A stretch of 64,000 bases of DNA from Lachnospiraceae bacterium. GTDB taxonomy: Bacteria > Bacillota_A > Clostridia > Lachnospirales > Lachnospiraceae. Shown one piece after another: positions 24,499-32,131 of the stretch. Numbering within the stretch: position 1 is the first letter of the stretch; each line of letters opens with the position of its first letter. The DNA lies in contig JAFWYN010000018.1 of assembly GCA_017522685.1 (NCBI GenBank), positions 1-64,000 of the forward strand, written 5' to 3'. Made by a program: the position numbers and the translations under genes. A model generated the notes under the pieces. It searched no databases. It was not told the DNA's origin and was given only the letters and a program-made list of their open reading frames with translations.

Positions 24499-25926
24499 TT
24501 ATACTGTTCCGTGCTTCTTGTCGGGACGGTCTTCACTCTTTGTAAATAACATTTCGAAAGCACCGATCACATATTTTCTGGTATCAGCTGCTTCTACAAC
24601 CTGATCCACATATCCTCTCTTAGCTGCACTGAGAGCACTTGTCTGAAGTGCTGCATATTCAGCTGCCTTTTCATCAATCACATCAGCGCCCTGGCCTTCA
24701 TACATAATCTTTGCAGCCAGCGTCGCATCCATGGTACCGATTTCAGCATTAGGCCATGCCATGGTGATATCAGCACCGATTGCCTTAGAGTTCATTGCTA
24801 CATAAGCAGAACCGTAAGCCTTACCGATGATTACATTTACCTTAGCAACGGTTGCATTAGCAAATGCGTATGTAAGCTTAGCAGCTGCCTTTGCAATACC
24901 CTTTTCAGAGCACATGGTAGCTTCATAACCCTTAACATTGGTAAGAGTCAGTACAGGGATACCGAAAGCATCACAGAAGTTTACAAAATCTGCTGCCTTG
25001 TCACAACCCTTCTTGGTCAGAACTGCGTCAAACTTCTCTACCACCTTACCTTCTTCATCACAAACTTCAGTACGGTTAGCCACACAACCAACAGTAGAAC
25101 CGTTCAACTTAATGAAACCGGTTACCATGTTCTTTGCATAGTCAGCCTTTACTTCGAAGAAGTTGTTATCATCAGCGATGATGGACAAAGCAACTGAAGT
25201 ATCGCCAACACAGTTAGCAAGCTCAGGATTTACTCTGTTCAAATCATCCATGCAGTCTTCCATGTTGAAATCTTCATTGTTTGCAGGTAAGAAACCGATT
25301 AATGCTCTGATCTGTGCAAGTACATCAGCTTCATCTGCTACAACATCAACGATACCGGCTTCTTCAGCCTGGAATTTTGCTGCTGCTGAATCACACTTAG
25401 AAGTATTATTTCCATCCAGTGCATTAGGTGCGTTTACAAATAACTTAGCGCTCTTGCCTTCCATGAAAGTAAAGTCAGTCATGGTAGGGAATAAAGCCAG
25501 TCCGCCACCACAGGTTCCGAAGATTGCAGTAATCTGGGGAATTACACCGGAAGCAAGGGTCTGCTTCATATAGATTTCACCAAATGCGTTTAATGCATCG
25601 GTTGCCTCCTGTAATCTAAGTCCGGCAGAATCAATCAATCCGATTACAGGTGCTCCTGTTTTCATAGCCAGATCATAGAGTTTGGTAATCTTCTTTGCAT
25701 GCATTTCACCAACGGTACCGTTTAATACGGAAGCATCCTGGCTATACACATACACGGGATTACCATCAATCACTCCGTAGCCGGTGATAACGCCGTCAGA
25801 AGGAGTTTCATTCTGTTTCAGATTGAAATCCGTAGCTCTTGCAGATACAAGTGCACCAATTTCAACGAAACTGTTTGCGTCGAGTAAAGCTTCGATTCTT
25901 TGACTCGCTTTTGAAGTAGTACTCAT
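24499..25926 (-). CDS. Acyl-CoA carboxyltransferase (MmdA/12S-like)
   Basis: Carboxyltransferase of the acetyl-CoA carboxylase beta/PccB/MmdA superfamily, 475 residues. Two crotonase-like halves with oxyanion-hole loops GTCGGGLALFP (about 137-147) and IIGKAYGSAYVAMNSKA (about 370-386). PVIGLIDSAGLRLQEATDAL is the CoA-binding segment. It would transfer CO2 from an acyl-CoA such as methylmalonyl-CoA to biotin. Shorter than MmdA (about 510). First gene of the operon, which also has an OadA/5S-like carboxyltransferase, a biotin carrier, an OadG-like and an OadB protein. Confidence 0.88.
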   Translation of the reverse strand: MSTTSKASQRIEALLDANSFVEIGALVSARATDFNLKQNETPSDGVITGYGVIDGNPVYVYSQDASVLNGTVGEMHAKKITKLYDLAMKTGAPVIGLIDSAGLRLQEATDALNAFGEIYMKQTLASGVIPQITAIFGTCGGGLALFPTMTDFTFMEGKSAKLFVNAPNALDGNNTSKCDSAAAKFQAEEAGIVDVVADEADVLAQIRALIGFLPANNEDFNMEDCMDDLNRVNPELANCVGDTSVALSIIADDNNFFEVKADYAKNMVTGFIKLNGSTVGCVANRTEVCDEEGKVVEKFDAVLTKKGCDKAADFVNFCDAFGIPVLTLTNVKGYEATMCSEKGIAKAAAKLTYAFANATVAKVNVIIGKAYGSAYVAMNSKAIGADITMAWPNAEIGTMDATLAAKIMYEGQGADVIDEKAAEYAALQTSALSAAKRGYVDQVVEAADTRKYVIGAFEMLFTKSEDRPDKKHGTV

Positions 25927-26027
25927 GTTTTTCAGCCCTCCATTTATAATAAATATGTACTAACAAATTAATTTTGGGGAATAAACACCATTCCTCCCCA
26001 TTTTCATTGTCCACAGTAGTATAACAC

Positions 26028-26066
26028 AAAAAAAGCAACTGGCAAAGTCCCAAATTGCTTTTTTTT
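26028..26066 (-). terminator. Terminator of the downstream D-Ala-D-Ala carboxypeptidase gene
   Basis: AAAAAAAGCAA (26028-26038) pairs with TTGCTTTTTTT (26055-26065). On the minus strand it follows the carboxypeptidase stop by about 40 bases and ends in T7. The promoter of the decarboxylase operon probably starts just beyond it, with a TATACT at about 26017-26022. Confidence 0.75.
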
Positions 26067-26105
26067 GCTTTTTTTTACTAACGCTTAACCGAATCCTCTA
26101 TTTTT

Positions 26106-27440
26106 CTATTCTATTTGTGTATTTCTACCCAAATAAATGTCGAAAACCTTTTCAAAACACCACTTAAAATCCACTTCTTTTACATCCGATGTCAATACAA
26201 TATCTTTTTGCCGGTAAATGTTACCATCCACCGTGTAGGTTAATTTGCCTACAATGTCTCCTTTATTCACCGGGGCTTCCAGTTTTTCCGGCAATTCATA
26301 CTCAAATTGTACGGCCTCCCCTTCCTTTAACAGTATATTCTCCGCCTTCGCACTAATGCTCTCTTCGCTTTCCGCAGGTACCACTTTCACTCCCGCATAA
26401 GCCTGTTGCCCCATTTCCGTAGTCTGTCCGTTAATTACTAAAATCTGTGCGGGTATCCTGCTTTCTTTTTCTGTATCCTCTATGCTTTCTTTAAAAAATG
26501 CCTCCGTTCCGTATTTCAGCAGTATTTTACTGTCATGCCATTTATAATTCTTATTATTGGGCCAGCCGCAGGCAAGCAATGCCACCACAAAGGTCCTGCC
26601 GTCTCTTTCCAGTGCCCCCACATAGCAATACCCCGCTTTATTGGTAAAGCCCGTCTTCCCACTGATGACACCTTCCATCATGGTTAGAAAGGCATTGTGA
26701 TTGGTGCAAAAAAGGTTCCTGCCTTTTTCCGATGTGACCGTATGGGATATGGTCTGTGTGATTTTCAAAAACTCCTCTTTCTTCGGAGAATGCAATACAC
26801 AGTAAGACATAAGCCTTGCCAATTCCTCAGCCGTGGTAGAATGGTCCTTGGAAAAGGTACTGCCGTCCTTGGCATGAAAAGTTTCTGTGGCATCCAATCC
26901 GTTGGGCGTAATAAACCAGCTATTTACACATCCCAACTCCCGTGCCTTCTCATTCATCAAATCTGCAAAGGCTGCCACTGCTTTTTTGCTCTCTTCCGTG
27001 GTATATTCGGATGCACGTTTTTCTGCCAATTCTTTTTCCAGGAATTCCTTCCCCACATGCTCCGCAATGGCTACCGCCACATCATTATGGGACTCCAGCA
27101 TCAGGGAGTAAAGCAAATCCTTCAGACGATATCGTTCCCCTTTCTGCACTCCCAGCTTTACCTTGGGCATAGTGGATGCATAGGAAGAAATGTCCACCCA
27201 TTCCCCCAAGTCCGCCGTTTCCAGTGCCAGGATACAGGTCAGGATTTTTGTGGTGCTGGCATTGGCCAAAATCTCCTGTCCTTTCTTTTCATACAACACC
27301 CTGCCGCTTTCTGCATCCATCAGTACTGCCGCCTTGGCATAAAGTTCTGTTTCTACCGGTTCTGCCGCTTGCACCGGCAAGTCAGTCCATAATAAGATTG
27401 TCACAAGACAAATCGCCATGTATTTTTTCCACCGAAACAT
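26106..27440 (-). CDS. D-alanyl-D-alanine carboxypeptidase (DacF/PBP5-like)
   Basis: Penicillin-binding serine carboxypeptidase trimming peptidoglycan pentapeptides, 444 residues from the ATG at 27440 (GGAGGA five bases upstream). Signal peptide to about A26 (PVQAA). Catalytic motifs: S62-TT-K65, S117-H118-N119, and K262-T-G264; all are present, so it should be active. A C-terminal beta-rich domain (about 350-430, VPAESEESISAKAENILLKEGE) matches PBP5_C. The last ten residues are not clearly an amphipathic anchor. It follows scpB; its leader holds a long hairpin that pairs with its ribosome site. Confidence 0.93.
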   Translation of the reverse strand: MFRWKKYMAICLVTILLWTDLPVQAAEPVETELYAKAAVLMDAESGRVLYEKKGQEILANASTTKILTCILALETADLGEWVDISSYASTMPKVKLGVQKGERYRLKDLLYSLMLESHNDVAVAIAEHVGKEFLEKELAEKRASEYTTEESKKAVAAFADLMNEKARELGCVNSWFITPNGLDATETFHAKDGSTFSKDHSTTAEELARLMSYCVLHSPKKEEFLKITQTISHTVTSEKGRNLFCTNHNAFLTMMEGVISGKTGFTNKAGYCYVGALERDGRTFVVALLACGWPNNKNYKWHDSKILLKYGTEAFFKESIEDTEKESRIPAQILVINGQTTEMGQQAYAGVKVVPAESEESISAKAENILLKEGEAVQFEYELPEKLEAPVNKGDIVGKLTYTVDGNIYRQKDIVLTSDVKEVDFKWCFEKVFDIYLGRNTQIE

Positions 27441-27445
27441 AAAAA

Positions 27446-27515
27446 TCCTCCGAAACAAATATAGATTTCCTTTACCGGCAAGCCGGTCCTTATTATCTAT
27501 ATTCGTTTCGAAGGA
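27446..27515 (-). promoter_or_regulatory. Leader hairpin covering the Shine-Dalgarno of the carboxypeptidase gene
   Basis: TCCTCCGAAACAAATATAGAT (27446-27466, one base over a 20-mer, 19 of 21 pairing) matches 27495-27515 in inverted orientation, and ACCGGC/GCCGGT (27474-27487) forms an inner stem. In RNA the 3' arm ends in the GGAGGA ribosome site and is followed by UUUUU, so the structure could block translation, terminate, or do both. Confidence 0.65.
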
Positions 27516-27535
27516 TATTTATCACTGAATCATTC

Positions 27536-28105
27536 CTATATGTCTAACTGCAACTGCACCTCTGCCTCTGCCTGTTGTTTAAATTCTTCCAGCTGTACGG
27601 TGCTCATTTCGGGTAGCTCTTCCAGACTCTTTACACCAAAGCAACGCAAAAACTGCTCGGTAGTACCAAAGAGAATGGGACGGCCGGGGGCATCCATTCT
27701 GCCCAGCTCCGTAATCAGTTCGTAATCTAACAGCTTATTAATAGCATGCTCACAGCTGACACCTCTTACCTTTTCGATTTCCACACGGGTCACCGGCTGC
27801 TTGTATGCGATAATGGAAAGGGTCTCAATCACAGTATCCGTCAGCACCATCTTACGGGGCGCCTTGGCAATCTTAATCAGGTATTCATACATATCCGCTT
27901 TGGTACAAAGCTGTACCGCATCCTCAAAATACACCAGACTGATACCTCGGCTACTGTTCTCGTAATCCTCTGCCATCTCTGCCAGTATCTTCTTAGTAGT
28001 ACGCAAATCCTCTTCTATTACATCTGCCAAACGGCTGATTTCCACACTTTCACCCATGGCAAAAAGCACTGCTTCCATCACCGCTTTTGCTTTTTCTCTT
28101 TCCAT
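27536..28105 (-). CDS. scpB: Segregation and condensation protein B
   Basis: Kleisin-interacting partner of the SMC condensin, 189 residues from the ATG at 28105 with TAGGAGAAG upstream. Tandem winged-helix protein: AVLFAMGESVEISRLADVIE, LVYFEDAVQLCTKADMYEYL, and the strongly conserved ALSIIAYKQPVTRVEIEKVRGV segment (here TLSIIAYKQPVTRVEIEKVRGV), then LGRMDAPGRPILFGTTEQFLRCFG. Only 10 bases after scpA. Confidence 0.97.
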   Translation of the reverse strand: MEREKAKAVMEAVLFAMGESVEISRLADVIEEDLRTTKKILAEMAEDYENSSRGISLVYFEDAVQLCTKADMYEYLIKIAKAPRKMVLTDTVIETLSIIAYKQPVTRVEIEKVRGVSCEHAINKLLDYELITELGRMDAPGRPILFGTTEQFLRCFGVKSLEELPEMSTVQLEEFKQQAEAEVQLQLDI

Positions 28106-28115
28106 TATTCTTCTC

Positions 28116-28859
28116 CTATACCGTAGATTCGATGATAATATCGTCAAAAATATTTTCCTGGGATATTACGATCTTTCCACTCTTCATTAGTTCCAAAATC
28201 ACCAAAAAGGTAACTATGATATTCATCTTGCTCTTCTGCTTCTCCAAAAGAATCTTAAAGCTGAAACGTTTATGTTCTCTGGCGTAAGCCTCCACATACA
28301 GGAAACGTTCATCCATATCCACCTCATCCTTTTCAATATTGCCATAAGTACTACGGATGGGGTCAATCTTGTATTCCTGTTTTTTAATCACCATCTTAAA
28401 CACATCATTCAGCTTCTGCAAAGTCATATCGCCGATAAGCTCCTCATAGTTTAACGGTGGTCTGTAATCAGCCACCTCCTTGGGCAAATCCTTGGCACGA
28501 TAGTAATAACGCTCCGCATCCACCTGACGGTCACGAAGTTCCAAGGACATGTATTTATACATCTTGTGCTCCAACAGTTTTTGTACCAGCTCTGCTCTGG
28601 GGTCTTCTTCCTCACCCTCTTCATTTACTTCCTTGGGAAGAAGCATCCTGCACTTAATATCCAGTAATGTTGCCGCCATAACCAAAAACTCGCTCATGAC
28701 GTTCATGTCTTCCACTTCCATCTGCTTGATGTAATCCAGATATTGTGCCGTGATCTCCACAATGGGAATATCATAAATATCCACTTTGTTTTTGTCAATC
28801 AAATAAAGCAACAGATCCAAAGGACCTTCAAAAGCTTCCAATTTCACCGATAGTGCCAT
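28116..28859 (-). CDS. scpA: Segregation and condensation protein A
   Basis: Kleisin subunit of the SMC-ScpAB complex that organises the chromosome, 247 residues. The N-terminus FEGPLDLLLYLIDKNKVDIYDIPIVEITAQYLDYI (9-43) and LVMAATLLDIKCRMLLP are the SMC-neck binding region; the C-terminal winged helix (VTFLVILELMKSGKIVISQE) binds the SMC head. One base separates it from the phosphoesterase gene upstream. Confidence 0.97.
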   Translation of the reverse strand: MALSVKLEAFEGPLDLLLYLIDKNKVDIYDIPIVEITAQYLDYIKQMEVEDMNVMSEFLVMAATLLDIKCRMLLPKEVNEEGEEEDPRAELVQKLLEHKMYKYMSLELRDRQVDAERYYYRAKDLPKEVADYRPPLNYEELIGDMTLQKLNDVFKMVIKKQEYKIDPIRSTYGNIEKDEVDMDERFLYVEAYAREHKRFSFKILLEKQKSKMNIIVTFLVILELMKSGKIVISQENIFDDIIIESTV

Positions 28860-28860
28860 T

Positions 28861-29724
28861 TTATCGTTCCTGTTCTTTCTCTATCTCTATCACAATCAAC
28901 TCACCGGGATTAAAAAGTCTCACGGGAATGGTATGCATGCCCAGTCCCCGGCTCAGTATCATGGTACTCTTTCCTACTTCAAACTTTCCGCCGTCGTATT
29001 TTGGAAAAAAGCGCACATTGGGAGACACCACACCCTTCCATCCCGGGATACGCACCATACCGCCGTGCACATGTCCGGAAAGCACCAAATCCGCACCCCA
29101 CTCGGCATATACCGGGAAATAATCCGGATTGTGTGCCAAAAGCACATTAAACTTCGCCTCATCCGGCTTGCCTAAAATCTCCGTCAAATAAGATTCTTCC
29201 ATATGAGGTATCACAAAGCGCCTATAATACTCCCTGTCAATCTCAGCTCCGTACACCACCATATTCAAATCCGGCAATTCCATATTTGCATTTACAAGGG
29301 GCTGAATTGCAAGTTCCTCCAAAGCCTCCGCATATTGTTTCGCCATATCACCGTATGTCTCGGGATAAAGCTTGATACGATGCTCATGATTACCGTTGGC
29401 ATAATAAATCGGATATTTTTCCGCAAGGGACTGTAACAACTCTGTGGCCGGCTCCAAGCTTTTGCCCGGTCTGGCGGTCAGAATATCTCCCGCAATCCAG
29501 ATAGCATCCGGCTTCTGCTCTTCAATGGCCTGTAACAGCAATTGGTTGTTTTTACCGTATTTTTTATTATGCAAGTCCGCCAATACTACTGCTCTGTAAC
29601 TCGCTGCAATCTTGGGGCTTTTTATCACATATCTTCGTATGACAAAGCGGGTACCGTCATATAACATAAACCAGCACAAAATCACTACCAGAACGCACCC
29701 AATCATCAATAATATATCCCACAT
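28861..29724 (-). CDS. Membrane-anchored metallophosphoesterase
   Basis: Calcineurin-like phosphoesterase of the YkuE/YaeI type, 287 residues. N-terminal membrane helix (IGCVLVVILCWFMLY) followed by metal-binding motifs in order: DLHN (near 51), AGD (79), GNHEH (111-115), HNPD, and GHVHGG (207-212). The YaeI-like set may hydrolyse lipid or nucleotide phosphates at the membrane; the substrate is unknown. ATG at 29724 behind AAGGAAG. It leads the scpA-scpB-carboxypeptidase run. Confidence 0.9.
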   Translation of the reverse strand: MWDILLMIGCVLVVILCWFMLYDGTRFVIRRYVIKSPKIAASYRAVVLADLHNKKYGKNNQLLLQAIEEQKPDAIWIAGDILTARPGKSLEPATELLQSLAEKYPIYYANGNHEHRIKLYPETYGDMAKQYAEALEELAIQPLVNANMELPDLNMVVYGAEIDREYYRRFVIPHMEESYLTEILGKPDEAKFNVLLAHNPDYFPVYAEWGADLVLSGHVHGGMVRIPGWKGVVSPNVRFFPKYDGGKFEVGKSTMILSRGLGMHTIPVRLFNPGELIVIEIEKEQER

Positions 29725-29809
29725 AGCTTCTTTTCTTCCTTAAGGTTTCCCTCTTTCCAATTACGCTTGTTAGTATATCATATTTTCTTCCTACTTTCCA
29801 GCAAAATTA

Positions 29810-30976
29810 TCACATCAAAAACTCGCGAAATACCTGAAGCAGATAATCCACATACCCGGCCATTTCCACGCTCTCTGCAAAAAGGATATCCACACTACCG
29901 ATAGGAGTACCATTCAAAAGATACTTTACCTCTCCCGCCTTTGCGCCTTCGTCCACCGGCGCCTCCACCTTTTCCGGAAGGCTTACCTTCACCTCCACCT
30001 TGGATAAATCATTGCCCTTGGTGTCCAGATACCGGAACGGACCTGCAAACTTCAGTTCTACGCTCTCCTGCATGGCTTTCTCAATCATTAAAGGTGGCAA
30101 AGCTTCCGTATTTTCGTCTATGTATACATCACTTACATTAAAGCCATAGCTTAACAGCGCTTTGGCATCATTAAACCTGGTCTTTCCGTCCTCCGCTCCC
30201 AACACCACGGCAATCATGTCCATATTGTCTTTTCTGGCAGTAGCAGTCACGCAGAACTTGGCCTTACCGGTGGAACCGGTTTTCAGTCCGGTGGTATAAG
30301 GATATTGCTTTAATAACTTATTTGTACTGGAAAGGGTAAACAAACTGCTTCCCTGCTTGGTTTCGTGGGTGATATTTTCCATCCAGATAGTGGTATAATC
30401 ATAAATTCTCGGATGGTTCAAAATCAATTCCCGGCTCATAATCGCCACATCTCTGGCAGAAGAATAATGATTGTCGGAATCTGTCAAACCACAGCAATCC
30501 TCAAAGTGGGTGTTTTCCATGCCCAACTCTTTCGCCCTTTTGTTCATCAAATCCACAAAAGCATCTTCAGATCCTGCAATATGCTCTGCCACAGCCACGG
30601 AGGCATCATTGCCCGAGGAAATCACAATACACTTAATCATGGTGTCCAGACTCTGCTTTTCTCCCTCTGCCAGAAACACCTGGGAACCACCCATACTGCT
30701 GGCATGTTCACTGGTTAACACCTGATCCGTCAGACTCACCTTTCCTTCTTCCAGGGCTTCAAATGTCAACAGTAAGGTCATCACCTTGGTAATACTGGCC
30801 GGACTTCTCTTTGCATCCGCATCCTTTTCCAAAATCACTTCCCCCGTGGATGCTTCCACTAAAATAGCTGACGGTGCGGAAATCTCCACTTGCGCGGATA
30901 CATCCAACTTTCCCGTCAGCATTATAATGGCTACACAGAGCCACGCCAATCTTCTTTTTGCCTTCTTCACATTCAT
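29810..30976 (-). CDS. D-alanyl-D-alanine carboxypeptidase (DacF-like), second copy
   Basis: 388 residues. Signal peptide to about A29 (DVSAQ). Catalytic motifs S61-IT-K64, S121-G122-N123, K232-T-G234. PBP5_C-like beta domain at about 295-365, and a C-terminal amphipathic stretch YVDYLLQVFREFL that may attach it to the membrane. Second enzyme of its class within 4 kb. The ATG at 30976 has only a weak ribosome site (GGTA), so expression may be low or start elsewhere. Confidence 0.93.
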   Translation of the reverse strand: MNVKKAKRRLAWLCVAIIMLTGKLDVSAQVEISAPSAILVEASTGEVILEKDADAKRSPASITKVMTLLLTFEALEEGKVSLTDQVLTSEHASSMGGSQVFLAEGEKQSLDTMIKCIVISSGNDASVAVAEHIAGSEDAFVDLMNKRAKELGMENTHFEDCCGLTDSDNHYSSARDVAIMSRELILNHPRIYDYTTIWMENITHETKQGSSLFTLSSTNKLLKQYPYTTGLKTGSTGKAKFCVTATARKDNMDMIAVVLGAEDGKTRFNDAKALLSYGFNVSDVYIDENTEALPPLMIEKAMQESVELKFAGPFRYLDTKGNDLSKVEVKVSLPEKVEAPVDEGAKAGEVKYLLNGTPIGSVDILFAESVEMAGYVDYLLQVFREFLM

Positions 30977-31056
30977 ATACGGTTACCATTTTCGATTCTT
31001 TGTATATGATATGTATTCTATATGATTTTATGCCTAAAAGAATGGAACAGCCTACT

Positions 31057-31650
31057 TTAATACCATCTGGTCTTAAAATCCTGAACCATGTCCATGACCT
31101 TATCACGTTTTTCCCGCCAGTCAAAGTTAAATGCCTTGGCCAGCTGGAACATGTAGTCCACGCATACAATGGTCAATATCACATAGATAATGCGTATACC
31201 CATCCGATAGTCAATACCGTCAATGAACAGGTATACCTTTTCCTGTAGGAAGCCTACCACTCCAATGGCATAAAATCCCCAGGCAATAGTACTTTCCAGA
31301 CAGATGATTCCACGGTAATTAAAGGGCTTTTCATTATAGTCCCACCACAGTTGACCAAACACCCGAATCATACCGCAGCCTACCAGGAATTCAAATACAG
31401 TTGCCAGTATGGCCCCCATAAAATAAACATTCACCATATTGCCGGAAAATTGTACCAGAATCAGATAGCCCACTACGGCTCCCACACCGTAAATAGGGCA
31501 AAACGGACTTCTGGCAAAGCCTCTGTTTGTCAACTTGCGATTGCAGAAAGACATATAGATACTTTCCAACAACCATCCCAGCATACTGTAAATAATGAAC
31601 GCACCTATCAGATGATAGATATCCGTCCCAAACACTTCGTATGTCCACAT
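31057..31650 (-). CDS. CmpB-family (PF06541) integral membrane protein
   Basis: 197 residues from the ATG at 31650 with GAGGGGAG upstream. About five membrane helices. The signature GWLLESIYMSFCNRKLTNRGFARSPFCPIYGVGAV (about 26-60) is diagnostic of the ABC_trans_CmpB family, annotated as putative ABC transporter permease, though no ATPase partner is visible. ECF-type or cell-wall roles have been suggested for relatives, but I do not assign a function. It lies alone between rpsU and the second carboxypeptidase. Confidence 0.85.
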   Translation of the reverse strand: MWTYEVFGTDIYHLIGAFIIYSMLGWLLESIYMSFCNRKLTNRGFARSPFCPIYGVGAVVGYLILVQFSGNMVNVYFMGAILATVFEFLVGCGMIRVFGQLWWDYNEKPFNYRGIICLESTIAWGFYAIGVVGFLQEKVYLFIDGIDYRMGIRIIYVILTIVCVDYMFQLAKAFNFDWREKRDKVMDMVQDFKTRWY

Positions 31651-31764
31651 AATTATTTCTCCCCTCAAAGAAACATTGTAATTATTCAGTGCCTTCATGC
31701 GCAAAACCGCTACTACGTAGCTTTACTTTTTCTTATGTAGGCTTCTCACCATATGAATAATAAC

Positions 31765-31797
31765 AAAAAGTCCCCGGTCATTTGGCCAAGGACTTTA
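31765..31797 (-). terminator. Terminator of rpsU
   Basis: AAAGTCC and GGACTTT with an inner GG/CC pairing form a stem; on the minus strand it ends in five T. About 7 bases past the rpsU stop. Confidence 0.8.
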
Positions 31798-31803
31798 GTT
31801 TAA

Positions 31804-31980
31804 TTAGTTATATTTACGTTTTCTAGCTGCTTCAGATTTTTTCTTACGCTTTACACTTGGCTTCTCGTAATGTTCTCTTTTACGAATCTCCTGCTGAATA
31901 CCAGCCTTTGCGCAGCTTCTCTTAAAGCGACGTAATGCGCTATCTAAAGTTTCGTTTTCTTTAACGATTACATTTGACAT
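31804..31980 (-). CDS. rpsU: 30S ribosomal protein S21
   Basis: 58-residue protein beginning [19 protein letters not shown] and ending [13 protein letters not shown], a basic S21 of usual length. It binds 16S rRNA near the anti-Shine-Dalgarno. GGGAGGT lies 12 bases before the ATG, and a strong promoter lies about 97 bases upstream, with a terminator directly downstream: a single-gene unit. Confidence 0.97.
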   Translation of the reverse strand: MSNVIVKENETLDSALRRFKRSCAKAGIQQEIRKREHYEKPSVKRKKKSEAARKRKYN

Positions 31981-32076
31981 GTTTACACCCGACCTCCCTT
32001 CAGTCCCTTCCTCGTAACTCGACTGATAATGGGTTATTCTTTATACAAACGCCTTTTTAGCGAATGCACATTTGAT

Positions 32077-32104
32077 ATTATATCATATTTTTGGTTTCAG
32101 TCAA
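32077..32104 (-). promoter_or_regulatory. Strong promoter for rpsU
   Basis: On the minus strand TTGACT (32099-32104), 16-base spacer, TATAAT (32077-32082). Located between the alaS stop and rpsU. Confidence 0.8.
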
Positions 32105-32131
32105 CTGTTTTTTCAAATTTTTTATTACTGA

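Noticed and set aside
27446..27515. Simple terminator of scpB
   Set aside because: The stem contains the next gene's ribosome site and has only five T before the ATG, so a leader element is at least as likely; kept as regulatory with the terminator option noted.
30759..31169. 136-codon frame overlapping the second carboxypeptidase gene
   Set aside because: Opposed by the strong PBP motifs in the overlapping frame, has no ribosome site, and no family match.
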